DNA of 64,000 nucleotides from CAWBUW01 sp963792075. Its GTDB lineage: Bacteria > Chloroflexota > Anaerolineae > Anaerolineales > UBA4823. This document shows positions 56,511 through 64,000 of the stretch, piece after piece. Where the stretch lies: positions 310,001 through 374,000 of the forward strand of contig CAWBUW010000007.1 in the NCBI GenBank assembly GCA_963792075.1, written 5' to 3'. The position numbers and the translations under genes are program-made. The notes under the pieces are model-generated. The model was given only the letters and a program-made list of their open reading frames with translations. It was not told the origin of the DNA and did not search any database. How positions within the stretch are numbered: position 1 is the stretch's first letter; every line of letters begins with the position of its first letter.

Positions 56511-57986
56511 CTACCTCTTGGTTAATGGCAGGTAAATCGAATAGTCCAGGTTTTGTATCCCATGATAGACGATCGCCCGGCCCTCGTTCTCCTGCCCGCC
56601 ATCGTATTTTTGAGCACCCACAATGATGTCAGCGCGGCCATCGCCGTTGACATCGCCTGCGGAGACCGCATAATAACCCAGGTTCGCAGAAGCCTGGTTC
56701 GCTTCCGCAATGTAGACTGGAGATGCCAACAGCCCGGTAGAAGATCCAAAATATAGATAGGCGATGCCTTCGAAATTTTCACCGTGGCTGTACCAGGGGG
56801 CTCCGACGAGCACATCATCATACCCGTCCTGGTTGACATCTCCGGCAGAGGCGACGGATTGGCCCAGTTCAGCATATGCCTGGTTGCCTTCGATAAACCA
56901 GTCAGGCGTGAGTGAAAGGCCAGAGGCAGAGCTCAGGAAGAGGTAAGCGACCCCCTCTCGAGTATCAGGATTGGCATATTTAAAGCCCCCAACAATCACA
57001 TCGCTGTAACCGTCGTTGTTCACATCGCCCGCACTGGCAACCGATTCGCCCAATTCGCTGCCAGCAATGTTATTTTCATACTGCCAGACAGGATCTGCTG
57101 CTAGGCCGGTGGAAGAGCCGAGATAGACAAAGACACGGCCTTCACCTTCTTGTGGATTGGACAAGCCAGGATAACCGATGATCACATCGCTGTAGCTATC
57201 GTTGTTGACATCCCCGGCAGAAGCTACTGCTGTTCCAAAGCCACTCCATGCAATATTGCTTTCCTTGATCCAGTTTGCGGTCGCTGGCAACCCGGTGCTT
57301 GAGCCATAGTAGACGTACGCCCGACCTTCATTATCTTCTGGATAATCAGCCCAAGGTGCTCCAATGATCACATCATCATATCCGTCATTATTTACATCAC
57401 CGGCTGAGGCGATGGACCAGCCAAATGACTCGTCAAACGTACCGCCTTCTTTCATCCAGGCGTAGCTTGTGGAAAGCCCAGTTGCAGAGCCTAAAAACAG
57501 GTAGACTCTGCCCTCTCGATGCCCCTCAATCGTGTGACAGAATTCGGATGCTATGAGCACATCATCATAGGTATCCCCATTGACATCCCCGGCGGAGGCA
57601 ACAGACCAGCCGATTTCGCACCCGATGATATTGCTCTCGAAAGTCCAAGCCGGCATCATTTTGACCCCGGTGGCTGAGCCGTGATATACATATGCTCTGC
57701 CTTCCATGTTCTGGCCGTTGGCGTAGTAAGGGGCTCCTACGATCACATCGTCATAACCATCCCCATTGACATCTCCTGCAGAGGCAACAGAAGCGCCATA
57801 GAAGGTTGCTGGTAGATCGCTTTCTCCGATCCACTCAGGTTCCGAAAATGGGTTGGGAATCATCGTGACAGCCGAGGGGGCTTGCTCTGCTGCAATGGCC
57901 ATCTGCTCTGCTGGCTGGCTACTGGCCAAAAAAAATCCGGACAAGACGATCAGCAGGCAAACGAACAGGTTGAAATTAAGTTTCAT
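56511..57986 (-). CDS. Secreted FG-GAP (integrin-alpha-like) beta-propeller
   Basis: 491 residues. A signal peptide at 1-25 (LFVCLLIVLSGFFLASS) is followed by seven FG-GAP repeats, each with SAGDVN-x-D-GYDDVI (calcium-binding loop) and GRAYVYxGSSTG, forming a seven-bladed propeller. It ends in YSIYLPLTKR, a C-terminal pattern common in Anaerolineae secreted proteins. AGGAGGAA precedes the ATG at 57986. Probably binds a surface ligand. A/T-richer than most neighbours. Confidence 0.9.
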   Translation of the reverse strand: MKLNFNLFVCLLIVLSGFFLASSQPAEQMAIAAEQAPSAVTMIPNPFSEPEWIGESDLPATFYGASVASAGDVNGDGYDDVIVGAPYYANGQNMEGRAYVYHGSATGVKMMPAWTFESNIIGCEIGWSVASAGDVNGDTYDDVLIASEFCHTIEGHREGRVYLFLGSATGLSTSYAWMKEGGTFDESFGWSIASAGDVNNDGYDDVIIGAPWADYPEDNEGRAYVYYGSSTGLPATANWIKESNIAWSGFGTAVASAGDVNNDSYSDVIIGYPGLSNPQEGEGRVFVYLGSSTGLAADPVWQYENNIAGSELGESVASAGDVNNDGYSDVIVGGFKYANPDTREGVAYLFLSSASGLSLTPDWFIEGNQAYAELGQSVASAGDVNQDGYDDVLVGAPWYSHGENFEGIAYLYFGSSTGLLASPVYIAEANQASANLGYYAVSAGDVNGDGRADIIVGAQKYDGGQENEGRAIVYHGIQNLDYSIYLPLTKR

Positions 57987-58097
57987 TTCATTTCCTCCTT
58001 CTACATATGCGAACTGATATTCCTCCAGCGCAAAAAACCCCATCATTGAGGGAATTCCTTTTGATTATCGCGCCAAATGTTTATATTTGTATCAATG

Positions 58098-58218
58098 ATA
58101 TATTGGTTCATTGGGAGTTGCCGTGACAAAGGGCAGATGTGGGGTTGTTTTGCGGGCTTTGCCCGCAAAACAACCCCACATCTGCCCTACCACGGCGATT
58201 CCCAAAGAGCCGATATAT
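58098..58218. repeat. Long palindrome between the FG-GAP gene and cysK, perfect 28-bp core
   Basis: Core arms 58130-58157 and 58161-58188 are exact complements around TTT. Outside, GCCGTG/CACGGC and then TTGGGAG.../...TTCCCAA and ATATAT... still pair imperfectly, giving a hairpin of about 120 bp in all. The design (diverged outer arms, perfect inner core) matches the palindrome after ssrA, but the sequences differ. It sits between divergent genes, so terminating one of them is not an obvious role. Confidence 0.65.
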
Positions 58219-58225
58219 TTCGGAC

Positions 58226-58253
58226 TTGACAGGTGTGAATTATAGATTAAAAT
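58226..58253 (+). promoter_or_regulatory. Sigma-70-type promoter of the cysK leader
   Basis: TTGACA at 58226-58231, a 16-bp spacer, and TAAAAT at 58248-58253. The start is predicted at about 58260, directly at the ATG of the leader peptide frame, giving a ~205-nt leader before cysK. Confidence 0.75.
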
Positions 58254-58260
58254 GGACCCT

Positions 58261-58344
58261 ATGTTTACCGATGTGCCTTCAAGCGTGCGAATCTGCATGT
58301 GTATGGGGCGGGGCGTTGTACTCCGCCTGGTTCGCGTCCGGTAA
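58261..58344 (+). CDS. Leader peptide upstream of cysK (27 aa)
   Basis: An ATG exactly at the predicted transcription start opens a 27-codon frame that encodes a Cys-bearing peptide with ICMCMGRGVV in the middle and an Arg-rich end. Two Cys codons in three and Met neighbours suggest ribosome pausing when charged tRNA-Cys is low. The stop is followed at once by sequence that can pair with downstream elements. A translated Cys sensor for cysK-cysE is inferred. Confidence 0.5.
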   Translation: MFTDVPSSVRICMCMGRGVVLRLVRVR

Positions 58345-58388
58345 GCAGACAAAAAGCGCATAACCATACGCGGCACAGCCGCAGACGG

Positions 58389-58436
58389 CAGACAACTACC
58401 CCGCACAATCTATTGGGTGAATTTGTCTGTTTTTTT
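58389..58436 (+). terminator. Terminator-like hairpin in the cysK leader
   Basis: CAGACAA (58389-58395) pairs with TTGTCTG (58423-58429), with inner ACCC/GGGT (58398-58401 with 58415-58418), and is followed by seven T (58430-58436). A second copy of CAGACAA lies at 58346-58352, right after the leader-peptide stop, and could compete for TTGTCTG. This fits an attenuator that stops the transcript before cysK. Confidence 0.6.
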
Positions 58437-58468
58437 ATTTAATTCTAAAAAATTTACTGGAGGAAAAG

Positions 58469-59401
58469 ATGAAAGTAGCAAATAATGTCACTGATTTGAT
58501 TGGGAATACCCCGCTGGTGCGCTTGAACCGGGTCAGCGCGGGCGCAAAAGCTACCATTCTGGCCAAGCTGGAGTTCTACAGCCCTGCGCACAGCGTCAAG
58601 GACCGCATCGGCGCGGCGATGATCGATGCGGCTGAAAAAGCCGGCAAGATCAGCCCTGAGACGATCATCCTGGAACCAACCAGCGGGAATACGGGGATTG
58701 CGCTGGCCATGGTCAGCGCAGCGCGCGGCTATCACTGCACCTTGGTCATGCCGGAAACGATGAGTAAAGAACGGCGTATGCTGCTGCGGGCTTATGGCGC
58801 AGAGCTGGTGCTGACACCCGGTCCTGAAGGTATGGTCGGAGCCATCCGCAAGGCGGAGGAAATGGCTGCCGCGGATTCGCGTTACTTTATCCCGCAGCAG
58901 TTCGAAAACCCGGCCAACCCTGAAATTCACCGCCGCACAACCGCCGAGGAAATCTGGCGGGATACGGACGGTAAGGTGGATATCCTGGTGGCGGGTGTGG
59001 GTACGGGCGGCACGATCACCGGCGTGGCAGAAGTGATCAAGGCGCGCAAGCCGTCGTTCTATTCGGTGGCGGTAGAGCCGGATGCCTCGCCGGTGCTCTC
59101 AGGTGGGCAGAAGGGCCCCCATCCACTCCAGGGAATTGGTGCGGGTTTTGTGCCGGCAGTGCTGAATACCCAGGCTTACGATGAGGTGGTGCGCGTCAAG
59201 AACGAAGACGCTTTTGACATTGCTCGCCGCATGGCTAAAGAAGAAGGGCTGCTGGTGGGCATCTCTTCGGGCGCGGCGACCTGGGCTGCACTGCAAGTGG
59301 CGCAGCGAGAAGAGAACACCGGTAAACTTATCGTGGTGATCATCCCGTCGTTCGGGGAACGTTATCTCAGCACGCCGCTCTTTGCACACCTGGCGGATTA
59401 A
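58469..59401 (+). CDS. cysK: Cysteine synthase A (O-acetylserine sulfhydrylase)
   Basis: 310 residues. PLP enzyme that makes cysteine from O-acetylserine and sulfide. PLP Lys in PAHSVKDRIG, substrate loop TSGNTGIALA, and the Gly-rich phosphate loop GVGTGGTITG. GGAGGAAAAG precedes the ATG. In operon order with cysE, which supplies O-acetylserine; CysE and CysK normally form a complex. Confidence 0.96.
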   Translation: MKVANNVTDLIGNTPLVRLNRVSAGAKATILAKLEFYSPAHSVKDRIGAAMIDAAEKAGKISPETIILEPTSGNTGIALAMVSAARGYHCTLVMPETMSKERRMLLRAYGAELVLTPGPEGMVGAIRKAEEMAAADSRYFIPQQFENPANPEIHRRTTAEEIWRDTDGKVDILVAGVGTGGTITGVAEVIKARKPSFYSVAVEPDASPVLSGGQKGPHPLQGIGAGFVPAVLNTQAYDEVVRVKNEDAFDIARRMAKEEGLLVGISSGAATWAALQVAQREENTGKLIVVIIPSFGERYLSTPLFAHLAD

Positions 59402-59409
59402 AGCTTATA

Positions 59410-59448
59410 ATTGTTGATTGTGCGGGCAGCGCCCGCACAATCAACAAT
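59410..59448. repeat. 18-bp perfect hairpin between cysK and cysE
   Basis: Arms 59410-59427 and 59431-59448 are exact complements with loop AGC. It fills most of the 58-bp gap between the two genes. No long T-run follows on the plus strand, so it may adjust the cysK:cysE ratio or stabilise the mRNA rather than terminate. Confidence 0.6.
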
Positions 59449-59459
59449 AAGAAGGCATT

Positions 59460-60158
59460 ATGTTCCAACGAATACGTGAGGATGTGAGATCAGTTTTTGA
59501 GCGCGACCCGGCGGCCCGCTCCACACTGGAAGTACTGCTGTGCTATCCGGGCTTGCATGCGGTATGGGGCCACCGCTTTTCCCACTGGCTGTGGGAACAC
59601 CAATTGAAGCTGCTGGCGCGCGGGGCTTCACAGCTCTTACGTGGCCTGACCGGCATCGAGATCCACCCGGGCGCGACTATCGGCTGTGGCCTGTTCATTG
59701 ACCATGGCATGGGCGTGGTGATCGGCGAGACAGCCGAAATCGGCGAATGCGTCACGCTCTACCATGGCGTGACTTTGGGCGGCACCAGCCTGAACAAAGG
59801 TAAACGCCATCCCACGCTGGGAGATAATGTGGTGGTGGGAGCGGGCGCCAAGATCCTGGGAGCGATCACCATTGGCGAAAACAGCCGCATTGGCGCCAAC
59901 GCAGTCGTAGTTAAGCCGGTGCCCCCAAATTCGGTTGTGGTTGGGGTGCCCGGGCAAGTCGTGGTACGCTCGCGGCCGCGGCTCACGCTGAAGCCGGACC
60001 TGGAACACGACCTCCTGCCCGACACCATCGGTGAGACTCTGGCAATCCTGGTCCAGCACGTGCAGGCACTGGAGGACCAACTGGACGGGCACCATCACGA
60101 GCTCGAAGCGCGCATGCCCGACCACGGTTTGTGGCATGGACAGGATTTCTCGATTTGA
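59460..60158 (+). CDS. cysE: Serine O-acetyltransferase
   Basis: 232 residues (short, EpsC-like form). Acetylates L-serine with acetyl-CoA. Left-handed beta-helix repeats run from IEIHPGATIG through the His-bearing FIDHGMGVVIGETAEIG, then KRHPTLGDNVVVGAGAKILG. Start overlap with the next gene of 4 nt if that uses TTG. Feedback-type C-terminus present. Confidence 0.95.
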   Translation: MFQRIREDVRSVFERDPAARSTLEVLLCYPGLHAVWGHRFSHWLWEHQLKLLARGASQLLRGLTGIEIHPGATIGCGLFIDHGMGVVIGETAEIGECVTLYHGVTLGGTSLNKGKRHPTLGDNVVVGAGAKILGAITIGENSRIGANAVVVKPVPPNSVVVGVPGQVVVRSRPRLTLKPDLEHDLLPDTIGETLAILVQHVQALEDQLDGHHHELEARMPDHGLWHGQDFSI

Positions 60159-61111
60159 GCGCGGTAGGGAAATATCCAGAAAAACGCTTCCTGGGCATAC
60201 TGGAAGCGCTCTTTGCTGTCGTGGTTTGGGGTGGCTCTTTCGTGGCTACTAAAGTTGCACTGGTGCATGCCGCACCGGTGACGGTGGTCTGGCTCCGTTT
60301 TGGGATTGGGGTGCTGCTGCTGGGGATCGCAGTCACGCTGCGCGGCCAGTGGCGGCTGCCAGGTTACCGCGACCTGGGCTATTTTGCCCTGCTCGGGTTC
60401 ATCGGAATTACATTTCACCAATGGCTGCAGTCCACGGGACTGGTCACTGCCCAGGCAACCACCACCGCCTGGATCGTGGCAACATCGCCGGTCTTTACCG
60501 CGGCGCTTGGTTGGCTGGTGCTGCGTGAAAAACTATCCTGGTGGCAGGCGCTCGGCGTCTTGTTGGCCTTGATGGGCGTGCTGGTGGTCGTCAGCCGGGG
60601 CAATCTGCAGACTATCCTGGCCGGGAAGATCGGCACAGTGGGCGATTTTCTGGTCCTGATCAGCGCAGTGAACTGGGCGGTATTTTCAGTGCTATCCCGG
60701 CGAGGGCTGCGGCAGTTCTCGGCTACTTTGATGATGTTTTACGTCATGCTTTTCGGCTGGCTCTTCACATCGGTTCTGTTCCTGGCCGGGCCAGGGCTGT
60801 CAGCATTGGCATCCATCCAGGCTGAAACCTGGCTCAACATCGGTTTCCTGGGGATATTTGCCTCTGGGCTGGCGTATATTGCCTGGTATGATGCTTTACA
60901 GGCACTGCCGGTGGCCCAGGCAGGCGCGTTCATCAACCTCGAACCGTTTGTCACGACGCTGGTTGCTGCCCTGGTACTTGGGGAGGCTTTTGGATTGGCG
61001 GCGCTGTTGGGCGGCGCGACGATTTTGTTGGGCGTATACTTGGTGAACAGGATTACTCCATTCACGCGTTATTCCGCAGCGTCTCAATCCCAGCAGGATC
61101 CAGAGGTGTGA
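60155..61111 (+). CDS. EamA/DMT-family transporter
   Basis: About 318 residues, ten membrane helices in two EamA repeats; FAVVVWGGSFVATKVAL opens the first and the second starts near VLISAVNWAVFSVLSRRG. Many such proteins export amino acids or metabolites, so a cysteine or O-acetylserine exporter is possible from the operon. The TTG at 60155 overlaps the cysE stop (TTGA); a GTG at 60131 has no ribosome site. The 3' end overlaps the DUF416 gene by 50 bp, tail to tail. Confidence 0.88.
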   Translation: MSAVGKYPEKRFLGILEALFAVVVWGGSFVATKVALVHAAPVTVVWLRFGIGVLLLGIAVTLRGQWRLPGYRDLGYFALLGFIGITFHQWLQSTGLVTAQATTTAWIVATSPVFTAALGWLVLREKLSWWQALGVLLALMGVLVVVSRGNLQTILAGKIGTVGDFLVLISAVNWAVFSVLSRRGLRQFSATLMMFYVMLFGWLFTSVLFLAGPGLSALASIQAETWLNIGFLGIFASGLAYIAWYDALQALPVAQAGAFINLEPFVTTLVAALVLGEAFGLAALLGGATILLGVYLVNRITPFTRYSAASQSQQDPEV

Positions 61112-61880
61112 ACGCGGCGATCCTGGTGAGCAAGGTGGACTGGCGGGCGATTTCCTGAAGGACAGCAGGCTGCTGCCACAGGCGTTCTTCTTCGGCTAAA
61201 TTTTGCCCGGTGTAAGTAGGCCCCTGACCAAGCATGGCCAGAGAAGAACAGGCGGCCATGCCAACGCTGACGGCCGAGCTCAAATTATCAGATTCCAGGC
61301 AGCAATCCAACGTACGATCCAGAATCTCGCAGGTAGCCAGTGCCAAGGGGGCATCGAATTCCTCGGTGTCCGGTGCGTTTGAGATGATCTGACGGCTGTA
61401 GCGTTTGCCATCTGACCGGGATAACTTGTTTCCTTTGAGATGCTCCCAGACCGCATCAAGGCTGTCTCGAAACACATCTACGCGCCCCCATCCTTCCTCC
61501 TGGGCGAAGGTCTCATAATGGGGAAGCCACTGCTCAGCCAGGACTGCGGCGAAGGCAGTGCGCTGGTGATTATTCCAGGAGGTCATCATCTTTTCCAGCA
61601 GATGGGCATGCTCCGTTTCGGCCTGGGCAGTAACCATGCCAAATTTCTCGCCACCTCCTTCGGCAGCGAGTTTAGCCAGTTCTTCTGAGAACCGGACCTT
61701 TTGCAATTTACCTAACATCGAAGCCAGGTTTTGCAAAATGCTACCTTGCGGAGCGTCTGCGGTCAGGTTGGACAGGTTTAATTCGGGGAGGTCGGTCTCT
61801 GTTTTGTCCGCCGCATTGGGTCCGATTTGCAGAACAAAACGAGTGGGTGCCACTTTGTTATTTTGATTTTTCTTGCTCAT
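61062..61880 (-). CDS. DUF416-like protein
   Basis: 272 residues, mostly helical, no signal. The stretch AFAAVLAEQWLPHYETFAQEEG, then VFRDSLDAVWEHL and FDAPLALATCEILDRTLDC, follows the DUF416 (YjaG-like) pattern. AAAGGTG precedes the ATG. Function unknown in any organism. Confidence 0.8.
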   Translation of the reverse strand: MSKKNQNNKVAPTRFVLQIGPNAADKTETDLPELNLSNLTADAPQGSILQNLASMLGKLQKVRFSEELAKLAAEGGGEKFGMVTAQAETEHAHLLEKMMTSWNNHQRTAFAAVLAEQWLPHYETFAQEEGWGRVDVFRDSLDAVWEHLKGNKLSRSDGKRYSRQIISNAPDTEEFDAPLALATCEILDRTLDCCLESDNLSSAVSVGMAACSSLAMLGQGPTYTGQNLAEEERLWQQPAVLQEIARQSTLLTRIAAFTPLDPAGIETLRNNA

Positions 61881-61893
61881 TCCAGCACCTTTC

Positions 61894-62816
61894 TTATTCG
61901 ATCATCTTCATGATACGCGGCGTGATGTCGGTCAGGTCATGCATCCCCTCAGCAAACCGTTGGCGCAGTTCGGGAGCGCCGATGAGCAGCCCCGGCACCG
62001 GGTTCGCCGTGTGGCGGCGGGTGGATAGATCTTCCAGGTTACCGTGGTCTGAAGTGAGCAGCACCAGCCCGGCTGCGTCATCCCAGGTGGCGAGCAGCCC
62101 ACCCAACACCTGATCGAAGGATTCCAACAGGTTAATGGCCTGATCCATATTTTGCTCGTGTCCGGCATAATCCGTGAGCCAATATTCAAAGAAGGCCAGG
62201 TCTAGCCCTTGCGCCAGGTCTGTCAACCGTCTGCCTGCTTGTGCAGGTTCGAGTATCGGAGCGTTGGGCAGCTTGAGGTGGGTATGCCATCCCTGGCCGG
62301 TGAAATCTGCGGAAATGGCAAGCCCCTGGGTAAGGTCCTCCACGCTGTGCAGCGACAGCCCGGCGGCAGTAACGGCCAGCGGGATGGCGGAATACAGCCG
62401 CCGACCTGATTGGATAGCCTGGAAATAAGCGGGCGGATAGGCATTGAGCAGCGCCGCGCGGCGTCCACGCGCGGTATTTGGGAGAAAACACTGCCGTTTT
62501 TGAGAAAAGCCGCGACTTCTGGGTCAGGTTTGGGCCCATAATGATGGCCCAATTCGGCAGGGACATTGATCCCGGTCAGCAGCGCTGCCTGGCCGGTGGC
62601 CGATTGGGGCAGGCCAGGCACACCCAGGCAGGCATCCAACGCCAAGAGCGTGGCGCGGGAGGATGCCGGCGCAGTCGAGACGCTATCTATCACGAGCTGC
62701 CGGCCTCCCAGCAAGCTGTATAAGTGGGGCATTTGGGCACGCGCAAAGGGATTCGTCGCGGGGTCTGCTGCGCCGAGGCCAACACCATCCAGGAAAAGGA
62801 AAAGAATCCGTGCCAA
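61894..62816 (-). pseudogene. Alkaline-phosphatase-superfamily metalloenzyme, single-base frameshift
   Basis: A 307-residue metal-dependent protein of the phosphopentomutase / cofactor-independent phosphoglycerate mutase type. N-terminal metal motif FLFLDGVGLG and C-terminal metal motif LLTSDHGNLED. Frame breaks near 62477-62479: the minus strand reads CAAATACC, and one more A gives SQNTARGRRAALLNAYP. TTG start at 62816 with GGAGC upstream. It is a distinct superfamily member, but the substrate is unclear. Real decay and sequence error are both possible. Confidence 0.75.
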
Positions 62817-62914
62817 TATTGCTCCAAGCTCCCTTAACCTGTGGGGAGCAGAAAGGGTTGTTCGATTTTAATCGATGTCACACACTTTTTGGAAAATTGA
62901 TGACAAATCACACT

Positions 62915-62943
62915 TTGACAAACGCGGCGCTTTCATATACAAT
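62915..62943 (+). promoter_or_regulatory. Sigma-70-type promoter of the EF-G-like gene
   Basis: TTGACA at 62915-62920, a 17-bp spacer, and TACAAT at 62938-62943. The predicted start near 62950 leaves a ~205-nt leader before the ATG at 63157. Confidence 0.75.
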
Positions 62944-62982
62944 CTAACCTTGCTGAGTAACATCTCATAAAGGGGGGAAGCG

Positions 62983-63036
62983 GGGTGTTTTTTCGCAGGC
63001 TGCATCTGCGCAAAATACCTCGTACCCCGACTTTTT
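62983..63036 (+). promoter_or_regulatory. Nested hairpin in the EF-G-like leader
   Basis: CGGGGT and ACCCCG form an outer stem, CGCAG and CTGCG an inner one, and a short T-run (CTTTTT) follows. This is a terminator-like shape inside the leader, so it may be an attenuator; a translated or ligand element was not identified. Confidence 0.45.
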
Positions 63037-63156
63037 AGAACCTAACCGAGAAAAACGGGTGAGTTGGTATATTCAGGCAAAGCTTGCACAAGTGGATCCA
63101 CCCTCCCCAAATTTTCGGATAGTTATAAAATTTATTCCTTAAGGAAGGGCTTCTAG

Positions 63157-64000
63157 ATGAAAGAGTACACCACTGCCTCTATTCGCAACATTGCGCTGGT
63201 TTCGCATTCCAGCGCCGGGAAAACGATGCTGGCGGAGGCCTTCTTGCATTTTACCGGGGCCACCACTCGCCTGGGTAAGATTGAAGACGGCACAACCATT
63301 TCTGACTTCGAAGATGAGGAAATTCGCCGCGGAATATCCTTGTCTACGTCGGTGATCCCGGTCGAGTATAAAGATGTCAAGCTGAACTTGATGGATACCC
63401 CCGGCTACACTGACTTCGTGGGAGAAGTGATCTCTGCCCTGCGGGTAGCTGATGGTGCACTGGTGCTGGTAGACTCGGTCGCTGGCGCCGAAGTAGGAAC
63501 GGAAATTGCCTGGAGTTACTGCGATAAGTTCGAACTGCCGCGCTTTGTGGTGATCAACAAGATGAACCGCGACAATGCCAATTATCGCAAGGCCTTCGAA
63601 TCGTTAAGTGCAATCAGCGACAAGCGTCAAATCCTGGTACAGATCCCCTGGGGTGAGAAGGCTGAATTCAAAGGCGTGATCGATTTGCTGTCGATGAAAG
63701 CATACGCCGGTGATGGCAAGAGCGTCCAGGCGATCCCAGCGGAGCTTGCCGATGAGGCCGAAGCGGCCCGCTTGGAGCTGATCGAAGCTGCCGCCGAAGG
63801 TGAAGATGAGCTGCTTGAAAAGTACCTGGAAGGTCAGGAATTGACCACCGAAGAGATCCTACGTGGCCTGCGCAACGTAGTGCTGGCGGGCGCCTATGTG
63901 CCCGTATTTTTGGCCGCAGGCAGCGCCCAGGTAGGGCTGGCCCCCTTGATGGATGCTATCATTGATCTGCTTCCCTCTCCCGATAAGGCCAAGAAGACCA
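63157..64000 (+). CDS. Elongation factor G-like GTPase (partial, runs off the window)
   Basis: 281 codons are visible. P-loop SHSSAGKTML, G3 DTPGYTDF, and G4 NKMNRD. The P-loop differs from the AHIDAGKTT of main EF-G, so this fits the EF-G-like (FusA2-type) group rather than the housekeeping fusA. AAGGAAG precedes the ATG. No ribosomal-protein genes are adjacent. Confidence 0.9.
   Translation, partial: MKEYTTASIRNIALVSHSSAGKTMLAEAFLHFTGATTRLGKIEDGTTISDFEDEEIRRGISLSTSVIPVEYKDVKLNLMDTPGYTDFVGEVISALRVADGALVLVDSVAGAEVGTEIAWSYCDKFELPRFVVINKMNRDNANYRKAFESLSAISDKRQILVQIPWGEKAEFKGVIDLLSMKAYAGDGKSVQAIPAELADEAEAARLELIEAAAEGEDELLEKYLEGQELTTEEILRGLRNVVLAGAYVPVFLAAGSAQVGLAPLMDAIIDLLPSPDKAKKT

Overview
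The window is about 64 kb of moderately GC-rich bacterial chromosome. It most resembles Chloroflexota, probably class Anaerolineae. Pointers are secreted proteins with long Thr/Pro linkers, a secreted protein ending in a YLPL-type tail, a MoeA fused to a periplasmic-binding-like domain, several MoxR/DUF58/VWA gene sets, and very large TPR proteins. No rRNA or tRNA gene was seen. A complete tmRNA gene is present. The taxonomic call is inference.

Layout. (1) 0.1-13.3 kb, minus strand: a long operon. It reads TIM-barrel protein, FtsZ homologue, small membrane protein, secreted TIM-barrel protein, secreted protein, second small membrane protein, a ~1956-residue TPR protein and a TPR/C25 (gingipain-like) peptidase, and ends at a 22-bp hairpin. 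Good -24/-12 (sigma-54) promoter matches precede the first gene and ftsZ. (2) 13.4-19.6 kb: a lipoprotein gene, then rpoN, an NtrB-like kinase and an NtrC-like activator with no DNA-binding domain. rpoN has its own near-perfect -24/-12 promoter. I read regions 1 and 2 together as one self-contained sigma-54 system controlling an FtsZ/TPR/peptidase apparatus. (3) 19.8-30.9 kb: proline dehydrogenase, ssrA, YgeY-type hydrolase, Bcp peroxiredoxin, response regulator, two MoeA proteins, polysaccharide deacetylase, UbiA prenyltransferase, DinB protein, and a rhodanese whose frame contains an in-frame UGA at a conserved Cys position, followed by a SECIS-like hairpin (probable selenoprotein). (4) 30.9-35.8 kb: MoxR, DUF58, DUF4129 protein and histone-deacetylase-like hydrolase. 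(5) 35.8-52.3 kb, minus strand: GAF histidine kinase and a nine-gene operon (VWA proteins, epimerase, DUF58, MoxR, Ala/Gln-rich membrane protein, ABC transporter pair, secreted membrane protein). (6) 52.4-64 kb: exonuclease-like protein, methyltransferase, alpha/beta hydrolase, KAS II, FG-GAP propeller, cysK-cysE behind a probable Cys-responsive leader, EamA transporter, DUF416 protein, an alkaline-phosphatase-superfamily protein, and the start of an EF-G-like GTPase that runs off the window.

Four genes are interrupted: C25 peptidase (in-frame TAA), giant TPR (one G missing from a G-run), ftsZ (one CT unit missing), and the alkaline-phosphatase-superfamily gene (one base missing near an A-run). 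Three are repeat-tract indels, which suggests sequence error at least as much as true gene decay. The UGA in the rhodanese is different in kind because it sits exactly at a family Cys and has a fitting hairpin. Two further themes are long perfect hairpins in several intergenic regions, and a recurring architecture in which a -10 hexamer lies 6-7 nt before the start codon, suggesting leaderless mRNAs.
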